From: Stramenopiles sp. TOSAG23-2
Lineage: Eukaryota > Sar
Assembly: GCA_900128395.1 (NCBI GenBank)
Contig: LT649237.1
Coordinates: 1 to 64,000 of the forward strand
Direction: 5' to 3'
Length of the DNA: 64,000 nt
Numbering within the stretch: position 1 is the stretch's first letter; each line of letters begins with the position of its first letter. The notes beneath the pieces were generated by a model, which made no database searches, was not told where the DNA came from, and saw nothing but the letters and a program-made list of their open reading frames with translations. The position numbers were made by a program, and so were the translations under genes. Shown piece by piece: positions 36,101 through 48,300 of the stretch.

Positions 36101-38498
36101 CCCAATTATCATTTTTTCTTTTAAAATCTAATATATCATGTTGCAAGGTAACATATTGCCTTGAAAGCTCTTTATCATCAGCTGAAACGAAGTCATTTCC
36201 ATCTACGATATATACATATCGTACCTCATCCTCCCCTGGATCCTCCGAGGCTGATACGAGTATATTAATAACTTTTTTCTCTTTTTTTCTCGCAGGAACT
36301 AAAATGACAAAACGTGCCATATTTCTTCCAACGTATATTCTAGTTGATAATGTAACTTGTTTCATCCCGTTCAATCCTTGCGAAAGTGCTTGTAGACATT
36401 TTTTCGTGGATGGTTTTTTTTGATATTTTTTTGGTATCATTTTTGCTAAGCCATTTGGTACAAGCACACTTAAATCACAAATGGTTTCATATGCTAAAAG
36501 TGTCGTTGTCAAAGACATTTCTTGTAAAACTTCTTGTTTCTTTTCTACGGCAAGTCTATCTACTTTATCAATTTCCTGGACTGGTATGTACGTAGCATTT
36601 TCTCTTCTAGTTTCTTTGATAACTTCCTGTTTTCTCCTTTCTTGTATAGCGAGCCATTCTTTATCTTCCTCATCATCACTCTCAAATGTTACTCGTTTGC
36701 CATCTCCCTGTGCTCCTTCCTCCGATACTTTTTTATCGTTATCTTCATCATCTTCCTCTTTTTCTTCTTTTGGTAGTGGTGGTGGAACAAACTCAACTTC
36801 TTCCTCATCAAAACGTTTATCATCATCATCATCATCATCTTTCATTCCTTTCTTTTTTTTACTAGCAACGCTTTTTGATTTTTCTTTCTTTCCAGATGAT
36901 TTTCCTTCCTCTTTTTCGTCCTCTTCTTCTTTTTCAAATTCTAATTTTTTCTCAACTTTACTAGCTGCTTTTTTCAGTTTTGCCATATGTTTACGATGTT
37001 TCTTCTTCGCTTTCTTAGCTGATTGCTTTTGTTTCTTCACATGTTTTAAAAGAGCATCTATTCCTCCAGCTTGTATATGTTTTCGATAAATGTATCCCCT
37101 ATAGTTATGTGTGATCATATTCGCAGCATTGATTTTTTTCTCTTTAAATGAGGCGTAAGATTTTCTTTCGTTCACACCTCTAGCTCTTGCTTGTATTTTT
37201 GTAGCAGCATAATAACGTTTTCTCCTAGCTGCCCTTTTTTTCTGTTGTTCAATTCTTTCTTGTCTTCTACGTTCTCTTTCTTCGCGTAATTTACTTATTT
37301 CTTTTTTAAATGTTTTTCTAGTCACATATCCTTTATATGCGGATTGGATCTTTATTGTACTGCGTAAACGTTTTCGTTCTAGACGTAATGCTTTTAATTT
37401 TGGTTCCGTTTGTGATCGTATATTGAAAAAACGAAAAACAGATTGTATTTTTGCAGCGCAACGATGTTGTAATCTTTCATAACCAATTAAGCGTTTCCGC
37501 AAGCGTCTATATATTTCATCTTTCCTTCTACCAATTTTTGTTCCAAGCAATTTAAAATCATCTAATCCTATTGATAAATGAGATGTACGTCCAGATGGCA
37601 AACGTATCATTAAAATACCATCTAATTCATTGTATAAATATACTTGACATTTTAACTTATATGAATGATCTTTATCATTTTTATCCTTTAAAACTGAATG
37701 TTTTTTTAATGGTATTGCTACCATCCAATCAACGGAATGGATGACTCTATTTTGTTTTGTTGCTAAGCCTTGATATTTTATATTTAAAAATCGGTTCTTT
37801 GAACGTTTTGCAACTACTGATATTTTTTTATTATTTACATTTTGTTGTTTGGAAGAATTAGATTTTTCTGCTGTTGTCTTTTTCTTTTTGTTTTTATCTT
37901 TGTCGTTATTTTTTGTTGGTGGTGGCAAAAAATTACCATTTCTATCACGTTTCCAACCTTTTCTTTCAAGTTCAGGCCATGTATTATTCCAAAACATTTT
38001 GCTTTCATTTTCATTGCTGTGGATATTTAGACGTTGTTTTTTTATTCCTTTCTTTCTTAAACTCTTTAAAAAATTCCGTTTGGAACTTTTAGTATAATTT
38101 GACATAATTTTTTTCTGTTTCTCTGCATCTTGTAATAACCATGACGGTACACGTGGTGATTCTAATATATTTGAATGGTTTAACGATGCTAATACTTCTT
38201 CTGGCAATCTATTTACACTTTTTTTAATATTATTTTTTGAATTATTCTTACTTTCTACTGATGTATTGTTATTGTTATTATTATTGTTTTCATTGTCATG
38301 ATGATGATGATTATGTTTATTTATATTATGATGGTGTCCAGTTGACATGGCTTTTCCTTTCTTTTTTTTTCTATGTAATTTTTGTATTTTCTTTGCTGCA
38401 TCTATTTGTTCATCTTTTTCTTTTCTTACTTGTCTACCACGATGCAATGCTTGCATTTTCGTCGCTGCATTTATTTCATCTTCCGTTGGTTTATTCAT
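33159..38498 (-). CDS. Large IQ-motif, EF-hand protein with acidic tail
   Basis: 1,779 residues from ATG 38498. IQ-like motifs: AATKMQALHRGRQVRKE and AAKKIQKLHRKKKKGK near the N terminus, then CAAKIQSVFRFF (about 343), TIKIQSAYKGYVTRK (about 380), AATKIQARARG (about 430) and MITHNYRGYIYRK (about 460). These bind calmodulin or similar light chains. Lys/Glu coiled-coil and acidic segments follow. A pair of EF-hands lies at about 1020-1090 (FDKTGTGMVNIDEF and FDENGDGKIEFEEF), both with good calcium-ligand spacing. The region between and after contains repeated beta-type modules (WMVAIPLKKH, WMVSVYTYGDSG, RWKALKHGKPG), not assigned. The last ~350 residues are highly acidic. IQ proteins with EF-hands are frequent in ciliary axonemes, and the gene is divergent from HYDIN, so a ciliary role is a reasonable guess. 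Confidence 0.8.
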   Translation of the reverse strand: MNKPTEDEINAATKMQALHRGRQVRKEKDEQIDAAKKIQKLHRKKKKGKAMSTGHHHNINKHNHHHHDNENNNNNNNNTSVESKNNSKNNIKKSVNRLPEEVLASLNHSNILESPRVPSWLLQDAEKQKKIMSNYTKSSKRNFLKSLRKKGIKKQRLNIHSNENESKMFWNNTWPELERKGWKRDRNGNFLPPPTKNNDKDKNKKKKTTAEKSNSSKQQNVNNKKISVVAKRSKNRFLNIKYQGLATKQNRVIHSVDWMVAIPLKKHSVLKDKNDKDHSYKLKCQVYLYNELDGILMIRLPSGRTSHLSIGLDDFKLLGTKIGRRKDEIYRRLRKRLIGYERLQHRCAAKIQSVFRFFNIRSQTEPKLKALRLERKRLRSTIKIQSAYKGYVTRKTFKKEISKLREERERRRQERIEQQKKRAARRKRYYAATKIQARARGVNERKSYASFKEKKINAANMITHNYRGYIYRKHIQAGGIDALLKHVKKQKQSAKKAKKKHRKHMAKLKKAASKVEKKLEFEKEEEDEKEEGKSSGKKEKSKSVASKKKKGMKDDDDDDDKRFDEEEVEFVPPPLPKEEKEEDDEDNDKKVSEEGAQGDGKRVTFESDDEEDKEWLAIQERRKQEVIKETRRENATYIPVQEIDKVDRLAVEKKQEVLQEMSLTTTLLAYETICDLSVLVPNGLAKMIPKKYQKKPSTKKCLQALSQGLNGMKQVTLSTRIYVGRNMARFVILVPARKKEKKVINILVSASEDPGEDEVRYVYIVDGNDFVSADDKELSRQYVTLQHDILDFKRKNDNWVRWAKYLAAICSRYGLSNAENQKIVTPSPAKNPKQQQQQQPPPFQDAYSRRIALRSPVTAEMKVKKRRGTMGLSKQATWYPDEYTLDNRLMNIDYTVTKHKTLLEKVKDWPTANATIFLQLLHKLREKLQHSDEHLLNAVEKKIFEDRLMITPEEEERRKHEVIQEWIDDLLDDVVEEVLKSENGDDEKKSDTLNDKKKKKKPSKTLSQKQLIEQKFKEFGTDTRKKLEQIFKLFDKTGTGMVNIDEFKSVLKLFMEEIDEKFGNYFIAYFDENGDGKIEFEEFADVVLETNPQDSLTLNYQPLLLSYALKYGEKCLSNIEVFQFGPCPPLKCAWHPPENCRVFEDIVVMNPPTQSAKKHLKLRNNLSKKRREFLMKSCMSIEWMVSVYTYGDSGKKEWKLARATGYEGYTRTLFVEQIGHFDMGVIRDLKYKRKVLAGEKALGCVCGECLLIREQLESGRIRLVRPLNRSSVKLFDRLYKMYVTDEMIDAYSRKAKPPALDGEMKSGDESDDDVEEEDEDLEDDEEEAEDDGLGFPIIEKLEIRWKALKHGKPGEVSKHILLTYYEVRKMHKNELGYFVSGYDINAGSNPPTLHFHLGDSSDSKIHAGLQIMERRTDDPAPPKIYENVMHEFKYVYESSEDDFESTDSEEYRVEGEEGEEEEDGEESMDEEDDDEEESKESNDKEETKDEEIMNDNKNVKKQGTEEEEAGEEKKVEEEDKQKKQEEEVDDTMKVKDKEIPKISNNGLPPLSLTKKKKPLAPINVNKKEIETATESVEADQLEEKVNKSAENKNIPLDPIKGGNKDAKKEEEEKEEAEGDNTGEEEEEDEEEEEEEDEDLGNEDFIKIKWRIRLLSYEKRKPFEAIAFELDEEDGVDIIAVKIDGEVVDIKLDDGSKVELLEDLIDDDSEGSKEFKELKAFLEEEGLETVKEEDEEDVVADDEQKGGDRKNEPVEENTGVHDAIDTIKEEDLEDLEEETA

Positions 38499-39316
38499 CC
38501 TGTTGTTTCTATATATGTTGTGTGTGTGTATATATATATATATTTGTAGAGAGAGAGAGATGTTGCTGTCATCGTTCTGGTTGTAAAAGGATATAGATAT
38601 CTATGTTTTTATATTATTGCTCATCATATTAGGATTTGATTGCCTTGTTGGGATTCCAACAAAAAAATAACGTCTGATGATGAAGCTGTCGTGATGCTTC
38701 GAACTAACATGTGAATAATAACATTGTATCATAAGGCATATTTTTTCAATCCGGAGTGGAGTGTGTAAGGCTTGTAAGGCTTTGTATCTCCCTAAATCCT
38801 TTTTCGTTCCATTTCCATATATGCCTAACTACGGTATTTTATATACTAATAATTCTTGAAATTTCCTACCTTATTGGCCCTCCGCGGGCAGTTTGCAAAA
38901 TTGAAAATTGAGATTAGTATTCTAATTTCCATTTCAAGTATATTGTATTACCTATGTATGTCTTGATTAAAATGTGGTTATTGACAGTTATTTCCATTAC
39001 CGTTGTTACGTTAAAAACAGCTTGTTGAAAACCAATGATATTTACACCGTAAACAGGAGGAATCAAAATTGTAGCGAAGAAATAATACCACACACAAATA
39101 TATTTACATACATATTTGCAATGTACATATTGTAAACAGTGAGATACATTCTTTTCATATTATATAACATTGAATCAAAGATTACAGTATTAATATATCT
39201 CATATTTGTACAAACAAGCTTTTCTTGTTTTGGAATTAAGAAGAGTACTTTAATATATATATAAAGGTAAAAGAGTTATATTAACAAAATATATTAATCA
39301 TACATCGTAATATTAG

Positions 39317-39348
<32 letters not shown>

Positions 39349-39388
39349 GGAATAGGAATAATAATAATAGGAATATAACAACAAGAAG
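38499..39388. promoter_or_regulatory. Shared upstream region of the IQ/EF-hand gene and HYDIN
   Basis: An 890-bp divergent intergenic region. Holds a GT/TA/GA microsatellite next to the IQ gene start and an (AAT)n run at about 39318-39375 just before the HYDIN ATG. No gene or conserved motif is recognised in the middle. It could drive both genes; this is inferred from layout only. Confidence 0.35.
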
Positions 39389-42300
39389 ATGTCGCATTCA
39401 ACTACCTCGAAACGAAAGACATTAAAGAGTAAATCCACTAGAAATAATAATAGTTCAAAAGGACCTGCTACTGATGTTCCTCCACATAAAAATATACCGT
39501 CTCACTTGAAATATCCCAATTATCGCAAAGTTGATGAGGCAACTGTTTTAGCTATGGCAGAAGGGACGCATTCAAAAAGTGACTTAAGAAAAACAAAGCC
39601 AAGTTTAATGTTAAAAGACTTACGTGCTACAAGGGATCCAGCTGAAGATGGGGAATTGGTACGACCAGCTCCGCCAGAGATATTGGAGTTTTTAAATATT
39701 GAAGATTACAGTGCACAGAAACAATGCACCGTGCCGTTGGAATATCCACTTTTTCAACCATATCCAGCAGATTTAGTGTTTCGTAATTTTGAACCGTTTG
39801 GCACATACCATCAAAGACTTTATTTTCGCAATAACGACTCGTTTGCAAGACGTGTACGTATATTGTCGCCAGACTCTCCATTCTTCACCGTAAGGCCTGT
39901 ATTTGATGATCCTTCTTTAGCCGTTCCAAAAAATGGTAAAGTTGCAGCTGGTATGGAAGTTTGCTACATCGTTACCTTTCGACCTAGAGAGAAACGTGAT
40001 TATAATTATAGTTTAATATGTGTTACGGAACGTGAAAAATTTGCTGTTCCAGTACGAGCTATTGGTACGAGGGCGTGTTTAGACTTTCCAGATAATGTTG
40101 AAATGGGAATGGCGCCAGTGAAACATACGGCAACAAAAACTTTTTTAGTGCGTAATGTTGGTGAGAAAGCAACTAAATTTGCTTTATCTGCGAGCCAACC
40201 ATTTGATGTAGAACCAAGAAATGGTTTTGTTGCACAAGGTGCTAGTATACAAGTAACTGTTATGTTCACTCCAGATGTTGCACGTTCATATGAAGGAGAA
40301 ATGACATTGGAATATGAAAATGGACAAGTAGCCGTTGTTGGACTTACCGGGGACGCACAAAATATCAATGTGCATCTAGGATCTCAAATTGTTGAAATTG
40401 ATCCTGCATACATATCATTATCATCCCAAAAAACTGTGAAAGTTTATAATCGTAGTGGTGTTCCAGTACAATTTAGTTGGAAAGCATTTGGCGCGACGGA
40501 GGAAGAGCAACATGAAAGGAACAGATTGCACAATGAGTTAAATCGCATGGAAGAGATGGAACGACGCCATTTAGATTCTCAACATTTTGAAGATGAAGAT
40601 GGGGATGAAGATGATTATAGTGAAGACGAAGGGAACAATATGCCAGCAGCAAAACGACGTGAAATTGCAGCATTGTCACGTAAATATAAACATTTAAGGC
40701 GTGCAGTGCAAGAAGATTCATTATTATTTGCAGATGAAAATTTCTCAATAGAGCCTATTCAAGGAGAAGTGTGGGCAAATAGTGAATTGGAATTCACGAT
40801 TACTTTTTCCCCAGAACAAGCTGCTGATTATGCATGTGTTGCATTCTTATCAACCACTGGTAGGGAACAATGCTTGCCATTGAAAATCCAAGCAACTGGT
40901 ATTGGTCCACAAGCATCTTTTACCTACGATGTGTTAGATATAGGTGATGTGTTTGTTAATAGTGTTCATACATACGAGCTTGTGATGGAAAATAGCGGTG
41001 AAATCGATGCGGAATACGATTTACAACCATCCGATACGCCATTTGGTCCTAAATTTAAATTTTCACCTGAATCTGGTAAATTAGCCGTAGGTGAAGCGCA
41101 TAAAATTGAAGTTAGTTTTTGCTCAGAAATTCTTGGAGAATTTTCTGAACATTTTCATTACAGTTTAAAAGGCAGTCAAATTCCTCTTAGCGTACATTTC
41201 AAAGGTCATGTAGTAGGCCCAACTTTTCATTTTAATGTGGAAGACATTGATTTTGGCATTGTTTCGTATGAATTTGTCAATAACCGAAGCTTAACTTTGT
41301 ATAATACTAGTGAAATTCCAATGACATATACGTTAAGAGTACCTCAAGATGGCAAATTTCTTCAAAAAGAGTTTGACATCAACCCATCAAGTGGAACTAT
41401 CGTTCCGGATGGTAAGGTGGACATCCAAGTTGATTTCATTTCAACAACTGTTAGAGTTTATGAAATGTATTTAACAGTAGATGTTGAAAACGTAGGCGAA
41501 GGATTGCTTTCCATTCCTATTAAAGCAGAGTGCCGATTACCAGACGTAACGTTGGGATCTGAGGAAATTGAATATGGATCATGCTTTTTAAGATATCCAT
41601 ATGTAAAAACATTGGAATTAATTAATGACAGTGATCAAAAAGCAAGGTATGAATTCTTACCGCAAGAGGAGCATACGATGATACTTGGGACGTATGAAAC
41701 GGAAGAGACAAAAGGTACCATTGATGCGAGAAGTCGTGTTGAAGTACCAATAACTCTTACATGTGAAAAATTAGGCAAAGTAAATCTTCCAATGTTTGTT
41801 AAAATATCAGGCCAAGAAAGGCCACCAATGAATATTGCATTAAATGCAAATGCAACAGGTCCAAATGTAATCTTAGATCAAAACGATGGAATCAACTGGG
41901 GGCCAACAACATGTTTAATACCATCCACCAGAGAATTAAAAGTAACAAATGATTCTCTTATTCCAGCTCCATTCCGCACATTTATGAAAACCCAAGGTTC
42001 TGTTTTCTCCGTTGATTTAAACGAAGGTATGTTAGCACCAGGTGAAAGTGTTGTTTTGAAGATTACTGCTAAACTTGATGATACGATTGTTCATAAAGAT
42101 CAATTACAAATCATAGTACATGAAGGTGGAAATATCATTGTTCCATTGGTAGCCAAAGGGGAAGGTACTACACTATCATGTGATGATGATATCTCCTTTA
42201 TCGAATATGATTATCAATTTACCAGCGTTACCTGTGAAAAAAGATTCTTCATTAAAAATTTAGGAAGGCGTGCGCAAGATATCACATGGGTAAATAAAAC

Positions 42301-45300
42301 TGTAAAAGAAAATGATGAAAAAGCACAAACGGAGTTTATACATGCTATGCGTGAATTTAAAGAGAAAGGTGATGATAAAAAGAAAAAGAAAAAGAGAAAG
42401 GCGCCAGTTGAGCCAAGTCCATCAACCGCAGTGTTCACAGTGGAGCCGGAAACAGTTACTTTAAAACCTAATACAGGTTGTGAATTTAGTTTTTATGGCA
42501 ACACGCCGTTAACTGATAATTTCTTAGAGGAATTAATATGTGAAATTAAACAAGGAAAAGAAAAAAATGGCCGTCCAATGTTGTCTTGCAAATGCCATGG
42601 TATTTTCATTAACCCCGTGCTTGAACCTTCTGTAAAAGAATTATCGTACGTATATACGTGGCGGGATGGCATGCCATTGACTCAACAAATTCAACCTATT
42701 ACATTAAGAAACGTTGCTGAATTGCCATTAGATTTTGTTTTGCGTACTCAATTACCATTTAGTATCGATACGTACGAATTTAAATTAATGCCTAATGAAA
42801 CGACTACAGTAAATGTTTCATTTGATCCTGGCTACAGAGACGATCGTGTTTCCCACGTAGCTGAAAGTGCCCTTACTGCTGTTTATAGAGATCACCCTAA
42901 ACGTGATTCCATTCCATTAATTGGGGAAATCAACTTTCCAAATTTACAATTCGATTACACTACTGTTGATTTTGGTACCGTCTTAAACGATACCACGCAA
43001 ACGGTTAGCGTCAAAGTTACCAATATTAGTAAAATTGATACAGATTTAAGCTGGACATTTGAAGCTGATGAAGAAGCTGCACGCAAAAAAGCTACAGCTG
43101 CGCGTCCATATATTCCTGTCAATCAGGTATATGACGTTCTTCCTATTCGTAGTTTGTTGCGTCCTGGTGAAACGGAAGTTGTTGAATTTGCGTTTTACGG
43201 CCATGCAAATCGTAAATTCCGCACTACGGCTGTTGGTATAGTTCAAGGAGGACCAGAATATCCTGTTGTATTGCAAGGGGAAGCATCGACGATAGCACAT
43301 AGAATGGATCAGTCATATCTAGATTTTGGAAAGGTTCCATATGACGTGGAAGATGAAGTGAAAGAATTTAATATTATTAACCCAGGACGCGTACCTTTTG
43401 ATTACCGTTTGCGCCTTGATGAACTTTCACGACCGGATATTATAGTAGCTCAGCCAACTAGTGGCAGAGTATATGCAGGAGACAAACAAAAAATTACCAT
43501 TAAATTTATGCCAGGTGTTCCAGATAGAATTATGGAGCAAGTAAAAGTAGATATTGCCCATTTTGAACCAATTTTGTTCCCAATATATGGACATGGTATC
43601 TTTACAAATGTTTTTGTTCAGCTTCCACGGGAAGATGCTGATGATGAAGTTTGGTTAGCAACATTAGAGGAAGCTCGAAGAGCGATTGAGGGGGCTAAGA
43701 ATGGAGAGACTATGGAAAATCAACCACCACTTCCACCTGCAATAGTTCCACCATCCCAAGATGGTTCTCGTCCAGATACTAAGCAATCAACATTGACAAC
43801 AGGCCGTAAAATGATAGCACAGCGAGGAAAAGATGCCGGTGTTGAAAATAGTGGCGAATCTGGACCACCAAAAACTGCTCCTGCAATGTTAGCAATACCT
43901 ATTACATCCAGAAAAGCTTCTGTTGAAACTGTTGATGAGGATCAACTTCCACCAGCAGAAAAAGACGAAGCAATAGCCATTCAAAATGAGGCAAATCGTA
44001 TTGTTTTTATGAGATATTTGTTAAAACAATTAGAAAATAATGCAAGGGCATTTGATATGGAAAATGACGGGTATGAAGATGATGATGGCGATGATCCATT
44101 TTCTGATACAAAATCAAAAACATCAAAGACTTCTAAATCCAATGTACAAGTTCCAAAATTACCAATTGCTGTAGTTGAAGCCCCTAGTAAAAATGCAATG
44201 TCAAAAGCAAAGCCGATTGAAACGGAAGATGGTGGATTATTAACTGTTAGAAGTCAATTTACACCGGATTTTGTTCTAGCAAAATACGTGTGTGATTTTG
44301 GTCATGTAGTAGCTGGTACCGTGCGCAAAAAGAAATTTGTAGTTTCAAATACTGGATATCTTCCTGTAACATTTACCATCGATTCCGGTGGTGCTTCGTC
44401 GAAAGGGTTCCATATGGACCCAGAAAAAGTTAAGAATGTTCCTGAAGGTGAGGATATTAATTTCAAAGTTACATTTAAATCAAAACGTAGTCGATTAGGT
44501 CCAATTCAAGTAGAAGTTCCAATATTTTTGAAAGATGGTCCAGCTATTGTCTTAATCTTAAAAGCTAATGTGACAATACCAGACGTATCTGTTACTCCAG
44601 AGCAAGGTATTGACTTTGGTACAGTTCTATTGGGCAGAACTAAGATTATCAATTTCCAATTGAAAAATTTAGCTCCTGTTCCTACAACTTGGAGCCGTGC
44701 AAAACAAACGAAAAATGCTCAAGACGAAAACTATTTTATATGTACACCAGATGTTGGGACATTAGCGCCAGGAGAAGCGCAAAATATTCAAATACATTTC
44801 ACACCAACTGGCAATCGTTCATATGAATTTAAATTGCCAGTTAAGATTGTTTCAAATCCTAGAGTCAAAACGATTGATTTGAAAGGTCAAGGTAAGGAAT
44901 TGTCCATTATGTTTACACCGTCAAGAGTCAGCCAAGTCCCTGTATTACCATTCGCAGATCCAACTTCTGTTATTGTTAATGCAATCAATGAAAACGATTA
45001 TGACGTTGAATTTTATAGTCTAGATTTTGATACCCAATATGGGGAAGAAGAGAAAGTATTGCGAGAAATAGATGAAGCGATTTGGACTGGTCATATTCAT
45101 GGTGATAGTGTTGTAAAGGGATTGAGTAATTACAATTCTACAATGGTTGTTGAACCTAGAAATGTTGGCGGCGGTTTGCCAGAGAAAGTTTTAGAAAGCA
45201 AAGCTAGAAAGGAGAGAAAGCAACTTCGCAGGGAAAAGCGTGCTGCAAGAGAAGCAAAACGTAAAGCCCGCGAAGAGGCTGTTAAAAAAGCAGAAGAAGA

Positions 45301-48300
45301 AGGTACTGATCCACCAGCTGAGGAGGAAGACGCGGGTGAAGAGGAGAATTTAGATAGCACCGACGATGAACAAGGTGAAGTTGGTGAATTGGAAGTTGAA
45401 GAAATCCCACCAACAAAACGGGAGGAAGGCTTAGCATTAGATGTAGTGTTCCATGGTGCTCCATTTACAAGTTCGGAGGATATTGCTAGAAAATATGCAA
45501 ACGAAATGGGTTTCTTCCCATTAAATCTAGATGAAGTAGTTCAAGAAGCTATTGATAATAATACATTGGGTGGGCGTGCAGCGAAAGAAAAGCTTGGATA
45601 TTCCCCTGAAGGAGAAAAACCGGATGAAATTGAAGATTATACGCTATCAAATGAGCTTTTAATAGCTATTTTACGTGATCGTGTAAATAGTCGTGAATGT
45701 GGAGATGGTGTTGTAATTGTTTCGCTTCAAAGTAAATATGCGAATGAAGTAGAAATCGCTAAAGCTGTGAAAGATGCTTTGTCTACGGAAGCCGTAGTGC
45801 CGGCACTGGAAGAAGAAGGAGGAGGAGAGAAGGCAGAAGATGCAGTCGAAGAGCCTGTAGAGGTTCCTTTACTAGAACAAGCCGTGAAAGATGCAAGTAA
45901 GCTAAAAGTAAAATCAGGAGATTTACGCCTTATCAACTTTACCTCTACGAGTGAAGATGAATTTGCTGAGTACATCAATAATCGTCGCCTAGCCTTAATA
46001 GAGGCCTCAAAAGAACCAGAAGTAGTTGAAGAAGAGGGGGCAGATACCACAGAGGCTGAAGGTGAGAAAGAAGAAAAAAATGATGAAGAAGTTCCTGCCG
46101 AGTTTGATAAAGATCCATTTGAAGAATTGTCTGAGGAAGATATTATGAAAATGTCTGACGAGGAAAGGGCCGATTATGAGAAGGAAAAGAAGAAGAACGA
46201 TGATATGAAAGCTAAAGAGGCTCGTGAATTTGCTTCAAATTTATTGATCAAGTTGGAATCTACACTTAAATCAGTTGGTGAGGATTTACAAAAAACTGAT
46301 GAAGAAGTTGCAGAGATGGATGAGGATGCACAAGCAGAATATTGTAAAACAAGAGGTAAAGCATTATATGGAAGTGCAACACAAAATGTAGATGAAATCA
46401 AAGTGACCTTTGGTTTTGTTGCTGAAGTAGAAACAATCGAGGGAGAATTTGTCGAACTATCAGAGGAAGAAGTTGAAGCATTGTCGGAAGAAGAGAAAAC
46501 AGCATATTTGGCTAAAAAAGAAGCATTAAATGCGGAAACGGCTGGAGAAGAAAAGGATGAAGATGACGAAGACGAGGAAGATGAAGGGGAAGAAAAGGAG
46601 GAAGTGGAAAATTCAGAAGAAAAGGTTGAAGCAAAAGAGGGAGATGCTGAAGAGACTACGGAAGAAGCAACTGAAGAAGAGGAAGCGAAAGTTGAAGAAA
46701 AAGTCGAATTCGTCCTGAATGTGTTGGTCGGTGGTGAATCAACTGAGGATTCGTTATATGATGATTTCTCCAATGTGATTCCTTCGCCGCCTGAACCACC
46801 AGAGTTCGTCCTTCCAATTCCAGATCCAATTGAAAATCAAATTTTGATCAAACCTCATGAACGTAAACAGCGGAGAAAAATTAATTCTTTCAAAATTGTT
46901 ACAATCAGTAAACCATTTAAAATTGGTGAAACTGATACTTTCAAAGAATTAAGCGAGGAGGACATTGCCAATTTAGAAGATGATGCAAAAGCGAATTATG
47001 AAGCTGAAGTGCAAGAAAGACAAGCTTTGAAATCTGCTTCTCGTTGGATCTTGCCTGCAAAGTCACAAATGTCATTAGCCATTGAATTTGCTTCGAAACA
47101 AACTGGTAAGAGTAATTCTATATTGGACTTTGAAATAGTTGGCAATACTAGAACATTTTCCGTGTCAGCTGATGGTGTGTGCGCTGTACCAGCTATTAAC
47201 AAACAACCTATGGTCGTATTTACAAGACGTGCTAGAGGCAGACCGCCTATTGAAAAAGTGCATAAACGTTACGTAGATGGGCGCTCTGCATATGAATTTG
47301 GCCCATTGTTAATTAACAAACCTAGAAGCCTTATAGATGATATTAAAGCAGAGTTTGAAGGAATGGATGCAGATGCGGAGGAAAAGGTAAAGGTGGCGCA
47401 AACGATGGCAATGTTTGACAAACTTTCTAAATTAGACAATGCTGATACATTAAATATTTCAAATAGTGGTGTTTTTGATACTCGTGTTGACTTTACGTTC
47501 AAAGTTGGGGATAATGAGGCACCTTCTCCATTTGTCGTGTGGCCACCATTTATTGAATTGCCTCAAGGGGAAACCAAACAAGTTTCCATATGGGCGTTCC
47601 CTGAAACGGCAGAGCTGCATGAAGATACGTTGGTTTGCAGCATTCAAGATAATCCAGCTGTAGAAACATTCCCAATTGCATGTTTAGGTGCAACTCCAAT
47701 GATTGAAATTCATGGTCCATGGGAGAAAATGCAAAAAGAAGCCAAAGAGGAAGGGGAAGAGGGAGAAGATGCTCCGAGTGGTCCTATTATTGATTTCGAT
47801 AGATTGTTATTGAAGCGTAGAGAGGCAAAAGACTTTTCCATTAAAAATACTAGCTCGATTCCAGTCGCATGGAGACTTAAATTGAGTGATAATTTGATGA
47901 ATAGAAGCGAATTTGAAGTTGGGCCAAGGGAAGGTGTCCTAGCACCAGAAGGTGTGGAATATGTTACCATTAACTTCGAAGCTGTTGAGCCATTTAAATT
48001 TGATGCAGAAAATATAATTATTGAATATTCTGATACTGAAGGTGGCTTGCCTACAGTTGAGGAGCAGGAAGGTGGAGCAGAAGGCCGTATTGAATCTACT
48101 AATATTGACGTACGTGCAGAAGCTTATGATATTAAATTCGTGATTCCGGAATTTGGTAAAACTGCACCAAGCAAACCAGGTAAGAAAGTGGAAGAACTTG
48201 TTGAACCAGTTTCAGATGAAGAAATGGCTGAATTAGAAGGTGGTGTACTGAATTTTGGTGCATTGAGAGTATTTGAACAGGCAGAAAAAACATTTACATT

